Shown in pieces: positions 30,204 through 42,249 of a stretch of DNA of 64,000 nt (position 1 is the first letter of the stretch; each line of letters starts with the position of its first letter). The stretch spans positions 62,001-126,000 of the forward strand of contig NBIV01000185.1 of assembly GCA_003194525.1 (NCBI GenBank), read 5' to 3'. The notes beneath the pieces are model-generated. The model was not told where the DNA came from. It did not search any database and saw nothing but the letters and a program-made list of their open reading frames with translations. Source of the DNA: Gracilariopsis chorda (taxonomy: Eukaryota; Rhodophyta; Florideophyceae; Gracilariales; Gracilariaceae). Made by a program: the position numbers and the translations under genes.

Positions 30204-31668
30204 TTATTCTTCCGTAAGGTACCCATACCAACGAACATTGTAATAAACTATCCCTGGTGCGTCATAATTGTGATGCACGATGCGCTTGATTGCGAAATCT
30301 TGGAATTGAGTGACAGATTTCACGTTTCTCTTGACGAATTCCCTTATAATCGAGCCCTTCAGGTCTACCAAAGGACTCTTTTCCATCCCTGAGCGAGAGT
30401 ATGGCCGTTGTCGGTCATTAGGGACTTGAAATTTACCTTCAGTGGATCTATTGAATCGGTCAGACGGTAACCTTTGTTATACGCATCACAGCGTAAATCT
30501 GAAGGTATGCCCGGATAGAGGTCGCGTTTCTAAGTAATAAATTCTCACTTTATCTTCCTAGAGTCATTAATTGGCAAACAGTAGCATTTGAGATTCGTTT
30601 AGTTCCTCACGGAGTCGGGATTACAATTTAACGAAGGTATTCTTGTGCCGCACTCCCTGCACATGGAGACGGATCGATCGGCTACGTTGTGCGCAAACTG
30701 TATCCTGTTTGGATGACCGTCGATGCCGGACGTCCACAAATTGTTGGTGCCACCCTAGTTAAACCCTTGCTGATGGGTGACACGTGTTTTCATATACAAT
30801 GCTATGATTTCCATTGCTTATGCACCTCAGCGCTCTGCGAAGCTGTATGAAAGTTACGTCCATATGTGTATATCAGCTTTTCGCCGGGTGACGCACGTTG
30901 CACTTGAACTTGCAACACGCCGTGGCGCACGCTCTAGTGCTCTCCCTCCTCAAAGGTTCTACTTAAGCCTCGTTCTTCCCACCGAGTGAGGAGTACAAGC
31001 ACCAAAGTGTGGTGAACACCCCATCGGTTCCGTCGTCTTCGTCAACATAACTCAAGTAAGGGACAGCCGACACCGGGGGCTGTTCCTCATTAATCCGAGG
31101 AGGAAGGCCTCGCGTGTTATTGCTATTGAGAAATCCTGATTTCTGCAGGCGAGCCACGGGGGCAGGCCCTGTTAGAGCTGTGTCTTCCCTTTGAGTGCCT
31201 TCCCTAGCGTGGTTTCCCATATTCCTTGCGGGATTCCCTTTCCACTTCTCGCACTGAGCGATTAACTTTCTGGTGCTCAGGAATATTTTTTTCCTGGCGA
31301 CGCTGGTAAATCGACAGCGAATACACCCCCCTCCGCTTCCTTAGGCAGAGCCATGGGTATGAGTAAGGTAGATGGCGGGTTATGTCGAGTAATTTGGGCC
31401 CTGGTATCCGGGTACTTATCCTGGAGACGGAGATCTGATGCCTTTGATAAATCCGATTAACAACTATGTGGGTGCGGTAGAACCACTGGGAGCGACGAAT
31501 AGTGAACAGCGAGGGGATCTTCTGAGTCCAAATTACCGTTGAAATTGTGCTCTGTATCAGGATTTGGATGGGGGTGACGAGATACAATAATTTGGTCAAG
31601 TGACACCCACTCGTGCTGGTTGTTAATGTCCAGGAAGACTGTGTAGTTGGCAGTAGAAACCATGCCAT
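30204..31668 (-). pseudogene. Chromodomain and spacer remnants of element E pol
   Basis: 30204-30386 has FAIKRIVHHNYDAPG and YYNVRWYGYLTEE, aligning with the element C chromodomain (VVDRLVGH, HCVRWYRYDP). 31457-31663 has TANYTVFLDINNQHEWVSLD, matching the post-core segment of element C (TVVVEMGDTHERISRDR). 30963-31220 is low-complexity spacer. Multiple stops. Confidence 0.6.
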
Positions 31669-31799
31669 ATGGTCCGTGCGCGATTGGAGAAAGCTTATCC
31701 CGCTTTACATTTTCAGGATTATAATACTACTCAAGAAGAAAAACAAAGTCATTTTTCTTAACGTGCCGTAGCGGTTGACGGAGCATACCGTCAAAATAG

Positions 31800-32660
31800 A
31801 GCTTTTACGTAAATTGTACATAGCTTTCCGGGAAGTCAGTACCATCTTCTTTAACCATTCTCTTCAAATGTCCCTGTGTACCCGCGTTGAAGAGTACGCA
31901 TACAAATTCGGTTGAGCCTCAACTGCCACCGTGGGTGGAGTACGCTACCACACGAACGCAAAAGGTGGAAGCGACGTAATTTAATATGCTTGGGTATGTT
32001 AGTCATACGTGACCGCATCTGTATACAGGTCCCAATCCTTGGGATGATCTGCAACATAAAATCGTAATGCGTTCAGCATCTTTCGATTAAATCATTACAC
32101 TTGTCCATTACCCTGCGGATTGTATGTTGTGACTAACATTTTTCGAACACCGGAAATACGACAGACGTCTTGAAAGAACTTTGACGTAAGGTAGGGACCA
32201 TGTGTTGATAGTAAATCGACGGGTGGAGCAGAAAGAAGTACGCAGTGGGTGACAAACACTCGTGTCACGCTGCATTGGTAATCCGTTTAAGTGGCACCGT
32301 CTGTACGAGTTTGGAGAACCGGTTGATGACTACCAGCAGATAGTGGTTCCTTCGGGGCGTCCGAATCAAGTCGTTGAGTATATCGATGGCCACGAATTCG
32401 AGCCTAGCGCCAGCTGGTAACAGCATTAGCTTCTTATAGTATTTACGAGATTGACGTTGTTCTTAGTGCAGTCCGTACAAGAGCGGCTAACTGCATAAAA
32501 TTCGAACGTCATAGCAGGCCGATGGAGATCTCTGCAGAGTGCTAGATATGACTTCCTACCCCTTGGTGTCATCCGAGTGTCACATAGTGGGAAAGGTGTA
32601 GAACCCGTCTTTGTAAAGAGTGGGGTTACCACAATCTCAAGGGAAGAACTGACCAACCTG
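31800..32660 (-). pseudogene. Integrase of element E
   Basis: 32426-32656 has the zinc-binding part (PRGRKSYLALCRDLHRPAM, SRSCTDCTKN). Next come LEFVAIDILNDL, which keeps the first Asp that element C has lost, NHYLLVVINRFSKLVQTVPL, then LTSKFFQDVCRISGVRK with the second Asp replaced (LSTHG), TTYNPQGNGQV and FNRKMLNALRFYVADHPKDW. Stops and frame changes are frequent. Confidence 0.75.
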
Positions 32661-32925
32661 ACAAGGTATCCCTGATCGTTCGTCAGAAAGGTAAGTCGTA
32701 TCCTCTACTGAAGTGAGCGCGAATCTGCTTACATAATGGGTCGCATTGCTCCTAGCGAATCAACTTGACCACAGAAATAGGCGTAAAGTAGTCTTCCTTC
32801 GTGGGCGCTGAAGTCTTAGAAGCGAGAATATCATCACGAATGTCGTCTCACCAATCCTTGGTACTTAGTTCATTTTTCTCAACCACAAAACACATTATCT
32901 TGAGATAATCGACCAGTTCTGCTCC

Positions 32926-34080
32926 TCAAATGGTTCCAAGGACGCATAACGAGTTGGCTTGCGTGTTCAGGGTTTCCATTTTACAGAGCATTTCGAAAAC
33001 GAATTCTGAGAGTCGAAGGCGCCAATACGTGAGGCGTCCCGATGGTTCGGCAATCTTCATAAGCAAACGGAAGCAGAGGTGATCCGCATGTACCCTAAAA
33101 CGGGTTCCCATTAAGATATGATCGAAGAGTGGCAAGCGCTCAAACAACGAAGAGACACTCCTTTTCCGAAACCGAATAGTTACGCTCGTCCATTTTCAAA
33201 GTCCGAGAGCAATCCCCGATTGGGGATCGTTCACCGTCTTCGGGCACTTGAAGCATCACAAACCCAAGCCGTTCATCACTGGCATCAGCATCCACTTCAA
33301 ATTGTAAACTAACACTTGGCAGCGCCAATATTCGCCGAGACATCACGGTGTTGATGAAAGCCGTGAAGGCAGACGCGTCCGCGTTTCCAAAAGGTTGCAG
33401 TTGAACTGTTTGCCCCTTCTCTAGCAAAGCATTCAAAGGTGTGGAAAGCGCCGTATAAATCGGCACAAACCGATGATATACGGTACAAAGTCCGAGAAAT
33501 GATCGGAGTTTCGTTTTTGTAGTCGGATGTATCGCGTTTTTCAGGGATGTGACTCTTACCTCGTCTACCGAGAGCTGTCTGGGGCAGATTCCTTGCGCAA
33601 GACACTTTACTGGGTTAGTACGCAACTCGAAATTCATGAGGTTTAGCTTAATCCCTGCATGTCGTGGCACACGCATGAAGTTCCTCACATGGGTTATTTG
33701 ATCATCTAAGTGGTTTGAGAAAACGGTTATATGGTCAAGATACACCAAGTAGGTTGTTTATTTGAACCTCGCCAATAGAATATCTATTGCACTTTGAAAC
33801 GAAGCAGGTGCATTGATTAACCCAAAGGGTATTATTTTAATGCCATTTAGTACTCCATGACACACAAATGCAGTTTTGTCGCGGTCCTCCTTTCAGATAG
33901 AAACCTGCCAATAACGCCAATTGGAGTCAAGAGCAGTGAAAACAGTAGCACTCTCTACTGAGTCGAGGTGATCGTGCATCCGAGGAATGGGGTAAATGTC
34001 TTTGACTATAACTGTGTTAAAACGTCGATAATCGATACAAAATCTTCACGTTCCATCCTACTTTGGACAAAAAATACTTA
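32926..34080 (-). pseudogene. RT 3' part and RNase H of element E
   Basis: Starts after the solo LTR with VKDIYPIPRM and TVFTALDSNWRYWQV (same Asn-Trp-Arg-Tyr-Trp signature as element C), then PFGLINAPA, MVYLDHITVFSN (YLDH in place of YLDD), LRSFLGLCTVYHRF and RNase H blocks EVDADASDERLGFVML, SVSEKECLFVV and VHADHLCFRLL. Several frames. Confidence 0.8.
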
Positions 34081-34085
34081 TGAAG

Positions 34086-34881
34086 TGTAGTGTAATGCCC
34101 GGAAGCGGGAGCGCACCGAAAGACGTTCGGGATCTTTCCTCGTTAGAGGAGAGCCCAGTTAGATAGAAGCCTTCCAGGAGTGGCATGACTATGTGGGGTT
34201 GTAAGGCCGAGGCCACCCGTTGCGACTTGCGCAGGGAGGTTGAGGCAAGAATCGGATATCCGCAGGAGCGGTGTATGGGGGTGGTCGTCCTCTAGAGAGG
34301 TGAGGTTTCCACGTTAGTGGTACGCGGGAACACGAGCCATGGGTAGCGGGAAAGCCACCCTGTATAGTGAAAAATAAGGGGGGAGTTGAGTGACGAGTGT
34401 CGTGACGAAGACTAACGGCAGTGCCGGTAAATAAACCTTATACTAGGCGAACACAAGAAAGCTGGAATAAAAATCCGAATACTCGGGTACTTTAGATAGG
34501 CAAGGGGGTTACACTTCCCGTACACGACGTTGCTATCCTCCAAAGAGGAGTAGAGATCACGCGAAGGCGGTGAGGTCTAGAGCCAATTCCCCAGGTTGCG
34601 GTCCCTTGTTGGGCAAGGTTTACTGGTGCGACGGCAACCCGCCGGCGCACTAAGTACTAACCATCCCAGAAATGGGTGTGAAAATACTAAATAGAATTAA
34701 CTAAATTACTCCACTTTGGTGGTTCATGCCCACTACTGTGGCCGACTGCCAATTGACTCTTCCGTGTCCCACGTGTCAAATCCACTATTAGTGGTCGTAG
34801 TTCATGCAATGAGTACATTACCGAAACATTCGGGAAATCAACCAAGTACCAAGAATCCCTCTCTGAGGGCATTGCACTTCA
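34086..34881 (-). repeat. Solo LTR of family C inserted in element E RT
   Basis: 796 bp, reverse orientation relative to the element C LTR and alignable over its length. Exact 5-bp duplications TGAAG flank it (34081-34085 and 34882-34886). It splits RT between QSPWAS and the segment leading to VKDIYPIPRM. Hairpins at 34711-34722, 34730-34741, 34782-34794, 34821-34833 and 34857-34869, and a 10-bp stem with one mismatch at 34626-34650, correspond to hairpins of the 3' LTR at 19532-20358. Confidence 0.93.
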
Positions 34882-35300
34882 TGAAGCCCAGGGTGACTGA
34901 GTGGGTTCGATAAGCCCAGCGCGAAAAATCTTCTCTACTTGAGAATTTTCCTCTTCACGGGCTTTCGGTGCAGCGCAATAGGGATGCTTTGCAACTGGCG
35001 GGGTATTTGGTAAAAAATGAATACGGTGCTGTTTTATCCCTATTGCTCCAAGGAAACCATCGCACATGAGGGTTAACTCAGGAAGCATATCACGTTGTTT
35101 TGACGGTGATAGTCCAGGATATGTTCCACGTCCAGCTTTTCGGCTTCCTCTATTGCAGTCGCCCATTCTGAAGCAGGTGATAGCGCACGGGTTTCCGTAC
35201 TCCGTTCAATTTCAAAGTAGGGGTGCGAATTATGGTGAGCGTTTACGGAGTTGTCGTCCCCCTTCTTTGCGTTCTCCACTCCAAGGGCAGTCGCCACTAG
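34882..35300 (-). pseudogene. RT N-terminal part of element E
   Basis: 34879-35166 has LTLMCDGFLGAIGIKQHRIH, AKHPYCAAPKAREEENSQV and FRAGLIEPTQSPWAS, aligning with the element C RT start (DGSLGEINPTEHRIDL, AGVIEPAQSPWAS). It is cut by the solo LTR. Confidence 0.8.
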
Positions 35301-36721
35301 AATTTTCGTCGGCGCGACTACCCACGGGTGTGGTAGAACCGAGCCCAGGACCTGCTTTCTGAATAACTTCTGAGTGGTTTTGCCAAAGTCGGCAACCAGG
35401 ACCTTGAAAAGAACATTAAATTCGATAAAAACGACTCCACTCGCAAGAGAGAGTTGACACTGGTCATATAACGACGGAAGTGGTTAAACTACGTGGTATG
35501 GATTTGGTTTGGAAACAGCTGTGGCTCAGATCTGGGACTTTGGTCGCACGGCAACTCATTCATCAATACGAAGCTTTGTAGAAATCGGATCCTTACTCTC
35601 CTTTTCTTGAGCAGCCGGTATCGTTACCTGCTTCTGCGTAGCACGTTTGAGCAGTTTCCGGACAATCGGTACTGTAGAACCGTTGTCCATTTTCATGGCT
35701 CTCGCACAGGGGCAAATTGCTTCCGCAACGTGATCAAAGAAGCCACAAACAACAATAACTGATGCTGCGAGTTTATCCCAAACAAAAGAGTCCAGTTGAG
35801 CCATACAGGTACTCAATCTCTCGACGACAAGGAGGTACCCTAAGGTCTGTAGGGGGTGGTCGTTCGCTTCAGCGATATCCAGGCTTGGTCCACAACGAGT
35901 GTGAACCCGAAGAGCGGATGGTGTCATAAATTACTACTTTGCTTGGTTGACTGGAGTATTAGTCTATTGAAAGGTAGCAGTGACAGAGAGCCAGTCACTG
36001 ATGTGACAGTCTACTGCGTCTACTGGTGACGTGAGCACCAACTGGCAGCGAGGCACAATAGTTGGGCCCTATCTCAAGTCCCTGCAGGTTTGGAGAACGG
36101 TAGCAATGGCTTGGAGGCCTCTATCATCTATTAGCTGCATCCGGCGGCATGAACACCGCGATGGTGCTTGCATTTACCCTTCGAAAATCGGCGGCACTCG
36201 AGCCAACTTATATCATTGTCAGGGCGCTCTGACTTCCACAAAGTATTCTGAAAAATTAAGTAAAATTACTGCATAAAAATAGCTACCGCCATAGTCCTTG
36301 GCACTTGGAATGTTTCCTGGTATCTCCTCCATCGGCACCCAGCTTGGCAACGTGGAACGTTTTGGCCAGCAATGTGCCGACTTTTGTCAGCTGAAATCCA
36401 TGGTCCCCTCACATTACCTGACATCGTCAATGCTCAATCTCCTACAGGGGGTAATAGTTTGGGGCTGATAAGGTTCGGCACAGCCCCTGTATCTAAGACA
36501 GACAACTGGCGAACCATACATTGGTTGGACAGGCCAAGATCAGCATAAAGCTTTAATTTTCTCTTGGCCATAACCAGAGCTCTATCCGGAATACGGAAAA
36601 TACGAGAACGTATCAACGGATCACGTAGAGCCGAGATGGTTTCTGAGTCCACGTCAGTTAAAGCCATTTTCCTTGTAAAAGTCCTGACAGCTGGGGAGCG
36701 AGGCCGTACCACCTCGGGCAT
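35301..36721 (-). pseudogene. Protease region of element E
   Basis: 36434-36721 has MVRQLSVLDTGAVPNLI, with the catalytic Asp loop, preceded by LVMAKRKLKLYADLGLSNQ that aligns with element C. 35556-35927 has SVIVVCGFFDHVAEAICP and DNGSTVPIVRKLLKRATQK, matching the VILGCDYCDIFVDAIRP and DDGSSVPIVRCPLKWSSRK region of C. 35928-36433 is unreadable as one frame; 35301-35555 covers the linker. Confidence 0.7.
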
Positions 36722-36768
36722 GAACGTTGACTCAGAAAACGCCCCTCTCGTACGGGAGACTCCTGATT

Positions 36769-38540
36769 CTAGTACTTTGAGGAGGTCCTCACCAAATCCG
36801 GTGTCACCATCCCATGATTTGAAGCCGAATTAATCCCATTCGGTGGTTCTACCGTGTTCACCGTTTGATCAGGGGTTGGTTTAGCCATGGGAATATCCGT
36901 TCGTGCCATAGCGGCGTTAGCTGATAATGCTTTCACCTCTTCATAAGAAGTACCCGGCCGTGGGGCACGATCAGCTGGGGTCAGCTTTTCGTAATTCACG
37001 ATAGCCTTTAGCACCTCCGGGAATGTCAAGTCACATTTCGGGGCGATATGACCATGTTGGTAACATCTATGATAGATAGCCGTTGCTTCTCTATCATATT
37101 AACGATGGCTATTCTTTTGAGGCTGTGGTTGCATTAGGACACATACAGGGCGGGTAAGTCGGGATCCGCTTGACGCGTGAGAGAGCGGAATGGTCTGCAT
37201 CCGAGCCGCACCATCTTAGAAAGCGGGATTGCCGTCCAAATATCGCGCCGGTATTGACTGCAAGCCAGTACTCCGAAACAATTCAAGGATACTTCCAGCG
37301 TACCCGACGTTGTCCATATTTACCTTCGCAGTTTTGCTCTGGAGCACTCACATCGATTGTGATGATCTCTCTAATAAAAGAGCTCTCATCGACTGGAATT
37401 TTGGTTGACTGCGTGTGCAGTGCGTTTCTCCTTCAGCTTGGGCACACTGGACTAGTTCAAAGTATGAAATCTACCGTTTATGTTCACTTTGTCCTGCGAC
37501 GAGTGCTCGTATTGCAGGATCCATTCCATGAACAAACATCTTGCACCGCTTCTGCGTGGAGTACAAATTACCAGCACAGTGAAATGCTTTCTTCAAGCAG
37601 GTTGAATAGATTGTTTTGGTTTCACCATATTTCTGTTTCGTATCCCCGTAAATCGAGTATCCCAGTGTGGATGGCGTCTGGCGTTGCGTTCCACCTGAGG
37701 AGGTAGTGAACTGCTTCTGTTCAGTAGGTTACTCTTCTTTCTGGGGCTCTCGAGATTCTTTGAACGGAGTTGAAATGATCTTCACTCATAACGGTTAGGA
37801 AATATGGTAGCGTTAGATACGCTTGAGCTTCACTCATGCAAATTATATCAGCCTCCTGAACGAATCTGGCGAAGACGTCAAACGCCAGAGTTGGACATTC
37901 TTCTGAGAAAGGACTGGATTGAGGCATAATATTTTTTTATGTGATGCAATCAGTAACCGTGCCGGCAGTTCGTACCGACCAAGGAAATGAGGAATCATCC
38001 AAACAATAATAACGACACCATAACTAATTCTGGTATAGCGGACTCGTCGGGTTTACATCTTTGAGTCCCAGGTGACGCCTTCCTTACATCAAGAACTAAT
38101 ACCTTCCTGCGTAGTATAGGTTGCATTAGACCTCGTCGCACGCTTCTTACTCCGTTCATTACCGGAATCCAATGCATATGACGAGCAATCCACGGAACGG
38201 CAATCAGAATCAGAATCTGATGAAGCCAAATCAAGGTAAAGAACATCATTTTTGGGGTTAAGAGGCTACCTTTTGTTCAAGTGGCTAATTGAATCGATAG
38301 AAATGACTTCTTTTTCCGCTTTTGGTGGCACTTCTGTATCCATACGTAGGGTGGCTTCAAGCGTATTCAGACGAACTTGCACACGTTTCAAGGCGAACTA
38401 AACGTCATTTACAAATTTTTTGTAGTCCTTGACAGAGTTATCTGTGACACCCAGACATTTGAAAATGGATTTTACGTCCCGACGTAAGAGTCTTATATCT
38501 TCCGACGCATCCCAAAATTGGGCGTTTTCGATTTTTCGAC
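36769..38540 (-). pseudogene. Gag of element E
   Basis: 37721-37927 has LAFDVFARFVQEADIICMSE and AQAYLTLPYFL, matching the element C Gag domain. 36769-37029 (EVLKAIVNYEKLTPADRAPR) matches the segment after its zinc knuckle. About 38410-38530 translates to EDIRLLRRDVKSIFKCLG, matching EELRILRSDVNSVLESLG of element C. Many stops. Confidence 0.75.
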
Positions 38541-39020
38541 GAGGTTCGTTTACCTATGGGAGGAGAGACACATTAGCGTCTTTAGAGATATAGATCATTC
38601 ACTGCAGTTGAACAAACTCAGCTGAGTGTAGTCCGCAGACGGTGTTTCGACGACGGGGAGTGGTACTGCCTGGTTTATATCCTGTGAAGCAGACGCAACA
38701 AAAGGCGTTCATCGGGTATTCCGACCAATTTCATTGTCGTCCAAACGTTCCAGAACAGATATCCGCGTGCGCGGCGCCCCCTGCGGAGGTATACCTACGG
38801 CATCAGTAAAAACAGTCTGAGACTTAGGAGCCCGTCATAGCATGTTGCATACCATTGAACCGATGCTTCGAAACTTCAATGAACTCGAATCAGAGATTTC
38901 CAAAAAACTGATACAACACGACGACCTTGATCGATTCTTCCAAAGAATTGGAACAGCACAGAATTGCTCAAAGTGATCACATCAATTGTTGGAAAACCGA
39001 TTCTACGTAGGAAGACCCTT
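38541..39020 (-). other. 5' untranslated or N-terminal gag remnant of element E
   Basis: No readable domain. The sequence next to the 5' LTR on the minus strand begins AAGGGTCTTCC, which does not match a common tRNA primer, so the primer-binding site is not recognised. Confidence 0.4.
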
Positions 39021-39967
39021 TGTGGAGCAATATATCTAAGTGGGAGATCTCGCCAAGTGCTTCGCTGCCTTGCTCTTTTGTGAGGTAGGTATAGCGACAG
39101 GGTCCTCCGTACCACACGTTGTTCGGGTGTAAAAGCAAGATGGAATCTGGCTATACCGACCGAGTGGTTACCGAGATTTGGGTCACTAGCTGCTCAGATT
39201 AGTGCACAGGTCCATGTAAATGGTGTTCCTGTTCACGGAGAATCCAAACGATAGAAAGAAAGACGAGAGAAAAAAACCAAGAAAGAAGGTACGATCCGGG
39301 AGTTCGTGTAGAAAAGTGAAAGAAACCCGGCTTTGGTGGTGTTGCTTATTCAGCACACGGCAAAAGTCAATACTGAGTTGAACAGCTATGTTTTCCAACA
39401 ATGGAAAGCAACGAATACGGTAAAAAAAGTGAACACTGGGCCAACCTACGGGGTAGGACTGATCAGCGGTCCTTGTCGATACTGTGCGGGTAAATATAAC
39501 GAGATTGAACGCGATGAAACTCCAGGCAGAAGTTAGTCACTTCGCGCAGACGATACATTTATAACCGAGTAACAACATAACTTTACTTCAGGATGAAACG
39601 GCAGGGTCGTCCTCCTTTAAGAAATATGGGGGCATAATAAAACTAAAAATACTACTACTGTAGCGTAACACTCATGTGGTCCACACGTTTGTGTCACTGA
39701 GCAGCGTGGTCAGCCACGGCGCAGCACGACATGTCTGACTCATTCCAGCCATGAATAATATCCATGCGCTTACAGCGCGTCCATCTATTCCAGACATTAT
39801 AGAAATCACCAATGAACGTTCCAGAAACACCAAATGAACTTCATATCAAACTTTACCCACAATATCCAGGGGTCCACTCGCACCTGAGTTGAACCGATGC
39901 CACTTCGGTACTGAGTCAGTCATGATCCACTTCTCCTACACGGCAAGCGCATAAGCATTGCTCTACA
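39021..39967 (-). repeat. 5' LTR of element E
   Basis: 947 bp, plus-strand ends TGTGGAGCAATATATC and GCATTGCTCTACA, clearly diverged from the partner at 27497-28445. It ends at the duplication CTTGC (39968-39972). The CAGGG-loop hairpin is at 39598-39610 with one G-T pair. Confidence 0.9.
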
Positions 39968-39972
39968 CTTGC

Positions 39973-41022
39973 TTTGAAACTGGAGCACCGTTCACCGTAC
40001 GTTTCTTCGTCGCAACAATTTCCTCAACCAATTCTTCTGGGCCGACTGTAGTGAGTACAATCTGTCACCTTTGGGCCATAGTCTCTTCCAGGCGGCATTG
40101 ACTGGCCACGGCGAGTCCTAAGTCGAGGGTGAGCATCGTAATCTGCTATTAAATTCTTAACACGGCCATCCTCTGACGGCTTCTTCCCACAAGTGGTGAC
40201 CGATTGGCCGAATTTCCCACTTTTCGTGCAACGAGTGCCACGATGTGGATTGAGATGTCATAGATTTGCGTAGTGCCCAGGGCGCTGACAGTACGAGCAG
40301 AGCTAGTGTTGGTTGGTCCTCGAGCCCGAAGACTGATTCTTCTTCACCTGCATCGAGAGATGAGACATCTGATCGGTAATCTGATCTACTCCCTCTTTCA
40401 GGGCATATGATGCCTTCTCATCCACTTGGTTCTCATTGTGGAAGATTCTCTTGGGTGGCAGCATGACAAGCGACGCTGTATGAGATCTCAAAACCTTCTG
40501 AACAGCACCAAAAGAGCGGACGCACTTCTTAAAGACTTCATAATCATAGGCACCTTGTAATATAGCAAATTGGGCCAAAACTCCAAACTCCATCATTGCG
40601 TTCCGGAATAATTTTAGCTTAGCATTCTCGTTGAGTCCCGCTCTTTCAAAACAGGCATCCATACGTTTTGGCGATTTTAAGAGATTAACTTAGTCCAATC
40701 GAGATGAACCAGCCTGTCGGATATGTTTTTCAGGCTCTCGTGAGACACCGCAACTCTCAAAGAACATTTTCTCAACCACAAAATATTCTCAAGTCTCACT
40801 GCTGAGATCACCGTCAACAGCAAATGTATCGTAGTAAAACTCGAAGGCCTTGCGCTCCAATCATCAAAGAATATTCAAGGCACGGTCCCCACTTGACTGG
40901 CCGCAAGTGGCCATGTTCTTATCCTAAGAAAAGAATTTCCGGCTGTCGACAGAAAATTCTTTGAATGAGAGGCTATCTTTCCGCGGAAGCAGCCCCTCAG
41001 CTGGAGGAACAGACGAAGCCAT
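39973..41022 (-). pseudogene. N-terminal gag of element D
   Basis: ATG at 41020-41022 opens MASSVPPAEG. ERKAFEFYYDTFAVDGDLSS and MMEFGVLAQFAILQGAYDY (in 40303-40662) align with element H Gag (NKAFEFYYDSYAVNGSLS, VMEYADLAQFVVFRGADDY). A zinc knuckle (LCSYCQRPGHYAN) follows near 40270-40300. Several stops. It is interrupted by element E at 39972 and continues at 27491. Confidence 0.75.
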
Positions 41023-41053
41023 TTCGGTGGCAAAGAACAAGGCAGCTGGTACA

Positions 41054-41941
41054 AGCCAATATTTAGCAAAATTGCAGCTTACGTGTTAGCCAATAGATGA
41101 GCACTAGCCACCAAAATGACCAAAATGGGCCTTCAAACCACAACACTAAACAGAGGCAACACAGAAACACGAAACAATAAACGGTAGTTTGACCTTGCTC
41201 GCTTCTGAAACCCGATAGAAAACCCACAATTGACCTAATGCGATGTCGACGACCTTCTTGAGTGAAAAGGGCCGAGAGGCAACAAAAGAAAGAGATAGTC
41301 CAAGCCACCTCTGAGGCCACAAAGGTCAACCAGAAAAGAAACAGCTGCCAACAAGACAAACTTCTGATACCCTAAGCATCAAAACCAAAAAAAACAAGCG
41401 CAAGTTCAGGAACAAATCAAGATCGAACCGCGATATGGGACAAAATCAGATCCAAAAGGACCATGGGAGCGGTGTTTGATATACGCGTTCGTGCCAGGAC
41501 CACGAGCTGACCACGATTGGAATGCTCAAGAGAGCGCAACCAAGAAAGAGCTGCTAAAGTCTACGGACGAGGCTGTTGAGGCTGAACTGAGGCGCGGTCG
41601 AGTTGTGGGGGGGGGGTGGTGGCCCGGGTTGAAGCAGAAGGCAGCTTTTGGGGCGTTTGATAGACGAAGAAACTAGTGAATACGCTCCTCTGTTGCATAG
41701 CGCCATGTCCTGCCAGCACCGGCAGGAAGCAATTTGTACGTACCTACCTACCGTGACGCGAGAAAATGCGCGACTTGCTGTTACGTAACCACAAAGAACT
41801 TGGAATACACGACACGCATATGGGCACTGTTAAAAATATAAATTATATGGCCAGCATGGCTCATTCGATGGGCACTGCATAGCTGCCACTCAACACGTGG
41901 CGTACTACTCTCAGCACTATGGCTTACAAGAGCACTCGACA
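41054..41941 (-). repeat. 5' LTR of element D (approximate borders)
   Basis: Matches 21871-22476 in two blocks (about 41060-41370 and 41690-41941), with extra sequence between them. It starts on the minus strand with TGTCGAGTGC. A run of ten G lies near 41610. Confidence 0.7.
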
Positions 41942-42249
41942 CTTTCACACTTACGTCAGTCAAACAAGTACCACCGTTGGTCCAGGAAGATGGACCTTCC
42001 TTTACAGGCAAACGTTTTCCGGGATGTAATGAAGTGCACTGTTGTTTTGGATTCGGACTCTAGTGGAAAGCAGATGAAGAAATATCAGGAGAGTAATTTC
42101 ATTTCGTTGTCATGTGTTCTATTATCAATTGGCAACTCATGTATGGCGTCGTAAATCGACAGCAATAACTTTGAATGTGTTTATTATACTCTCAAAAACA
42201 ACTTTTAAATGATATCAAAGCCCAGTATTGATTTCTACTAGAATATCGT
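41942..42249. other. Unassigned spacer
   Basis: Between the element D LTR and the copia fragment. No gene or repeat recognised. Confidence 0.35.

Larger units (their letters stand above)
27497..39967 (-). mobile_element. Element E: 12.5-kb decayed LTR element inside element D
   Basis: Flanked by LTRs 27497-28445 and 39021-39967 and by the exact 5-bp duplication CTTGC, so both ends belong to one insertion. The interior, on the minus strand, is a heavily decayed gypsy polyprotein related to element C: gag (about 38540-36769), protease (36721-35556), RT (35300-32926, split by a solo LTR), integrase (32660-31800), spacer and chromodomain (31668-30204). A further 1.75 kb (28446-30200) precedes the 3' LTR. 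LTR sequence differs from that of element C although pol is similar. Confidence 0.88.
21871..41941 (-). mobile_element. Element D: decayed Ty3/gypsy of the H lineage, split by element E
   Basis: On the minus strand: 5' LTR (41941 to about 41054), gag (41022-39973), then element E (39967-27497), then the rest of gag and protease (27491-26800), an acidic spacer, RT/RNase H (25707-24173), integrase (24172-23060), an extra ORF (23059-22601) and a 3' LTR (22476 to about 21871). Its gag and pol align with the intact element H. Stops, frameshifts and altered active sites mark an old copy. The outer LTR borders are approximate and no outer target duplication was found. Confidence 0.85.

Noticed and set aside
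30600-30990. Plus-strand open stretch with GYVVRKLYPVW resembling the element C end-of-RNase H segment
   Set aside because: Resemblance is limited to a few residues, frames switch, and the neighbouring homology to pol is on the minus strand.
41600-41640. G-run near 41610 as a quadruplex or telomere-like element
   Set aside because: A single homopolymer run without repeated G-tracts; telomeric repeat units are absent.
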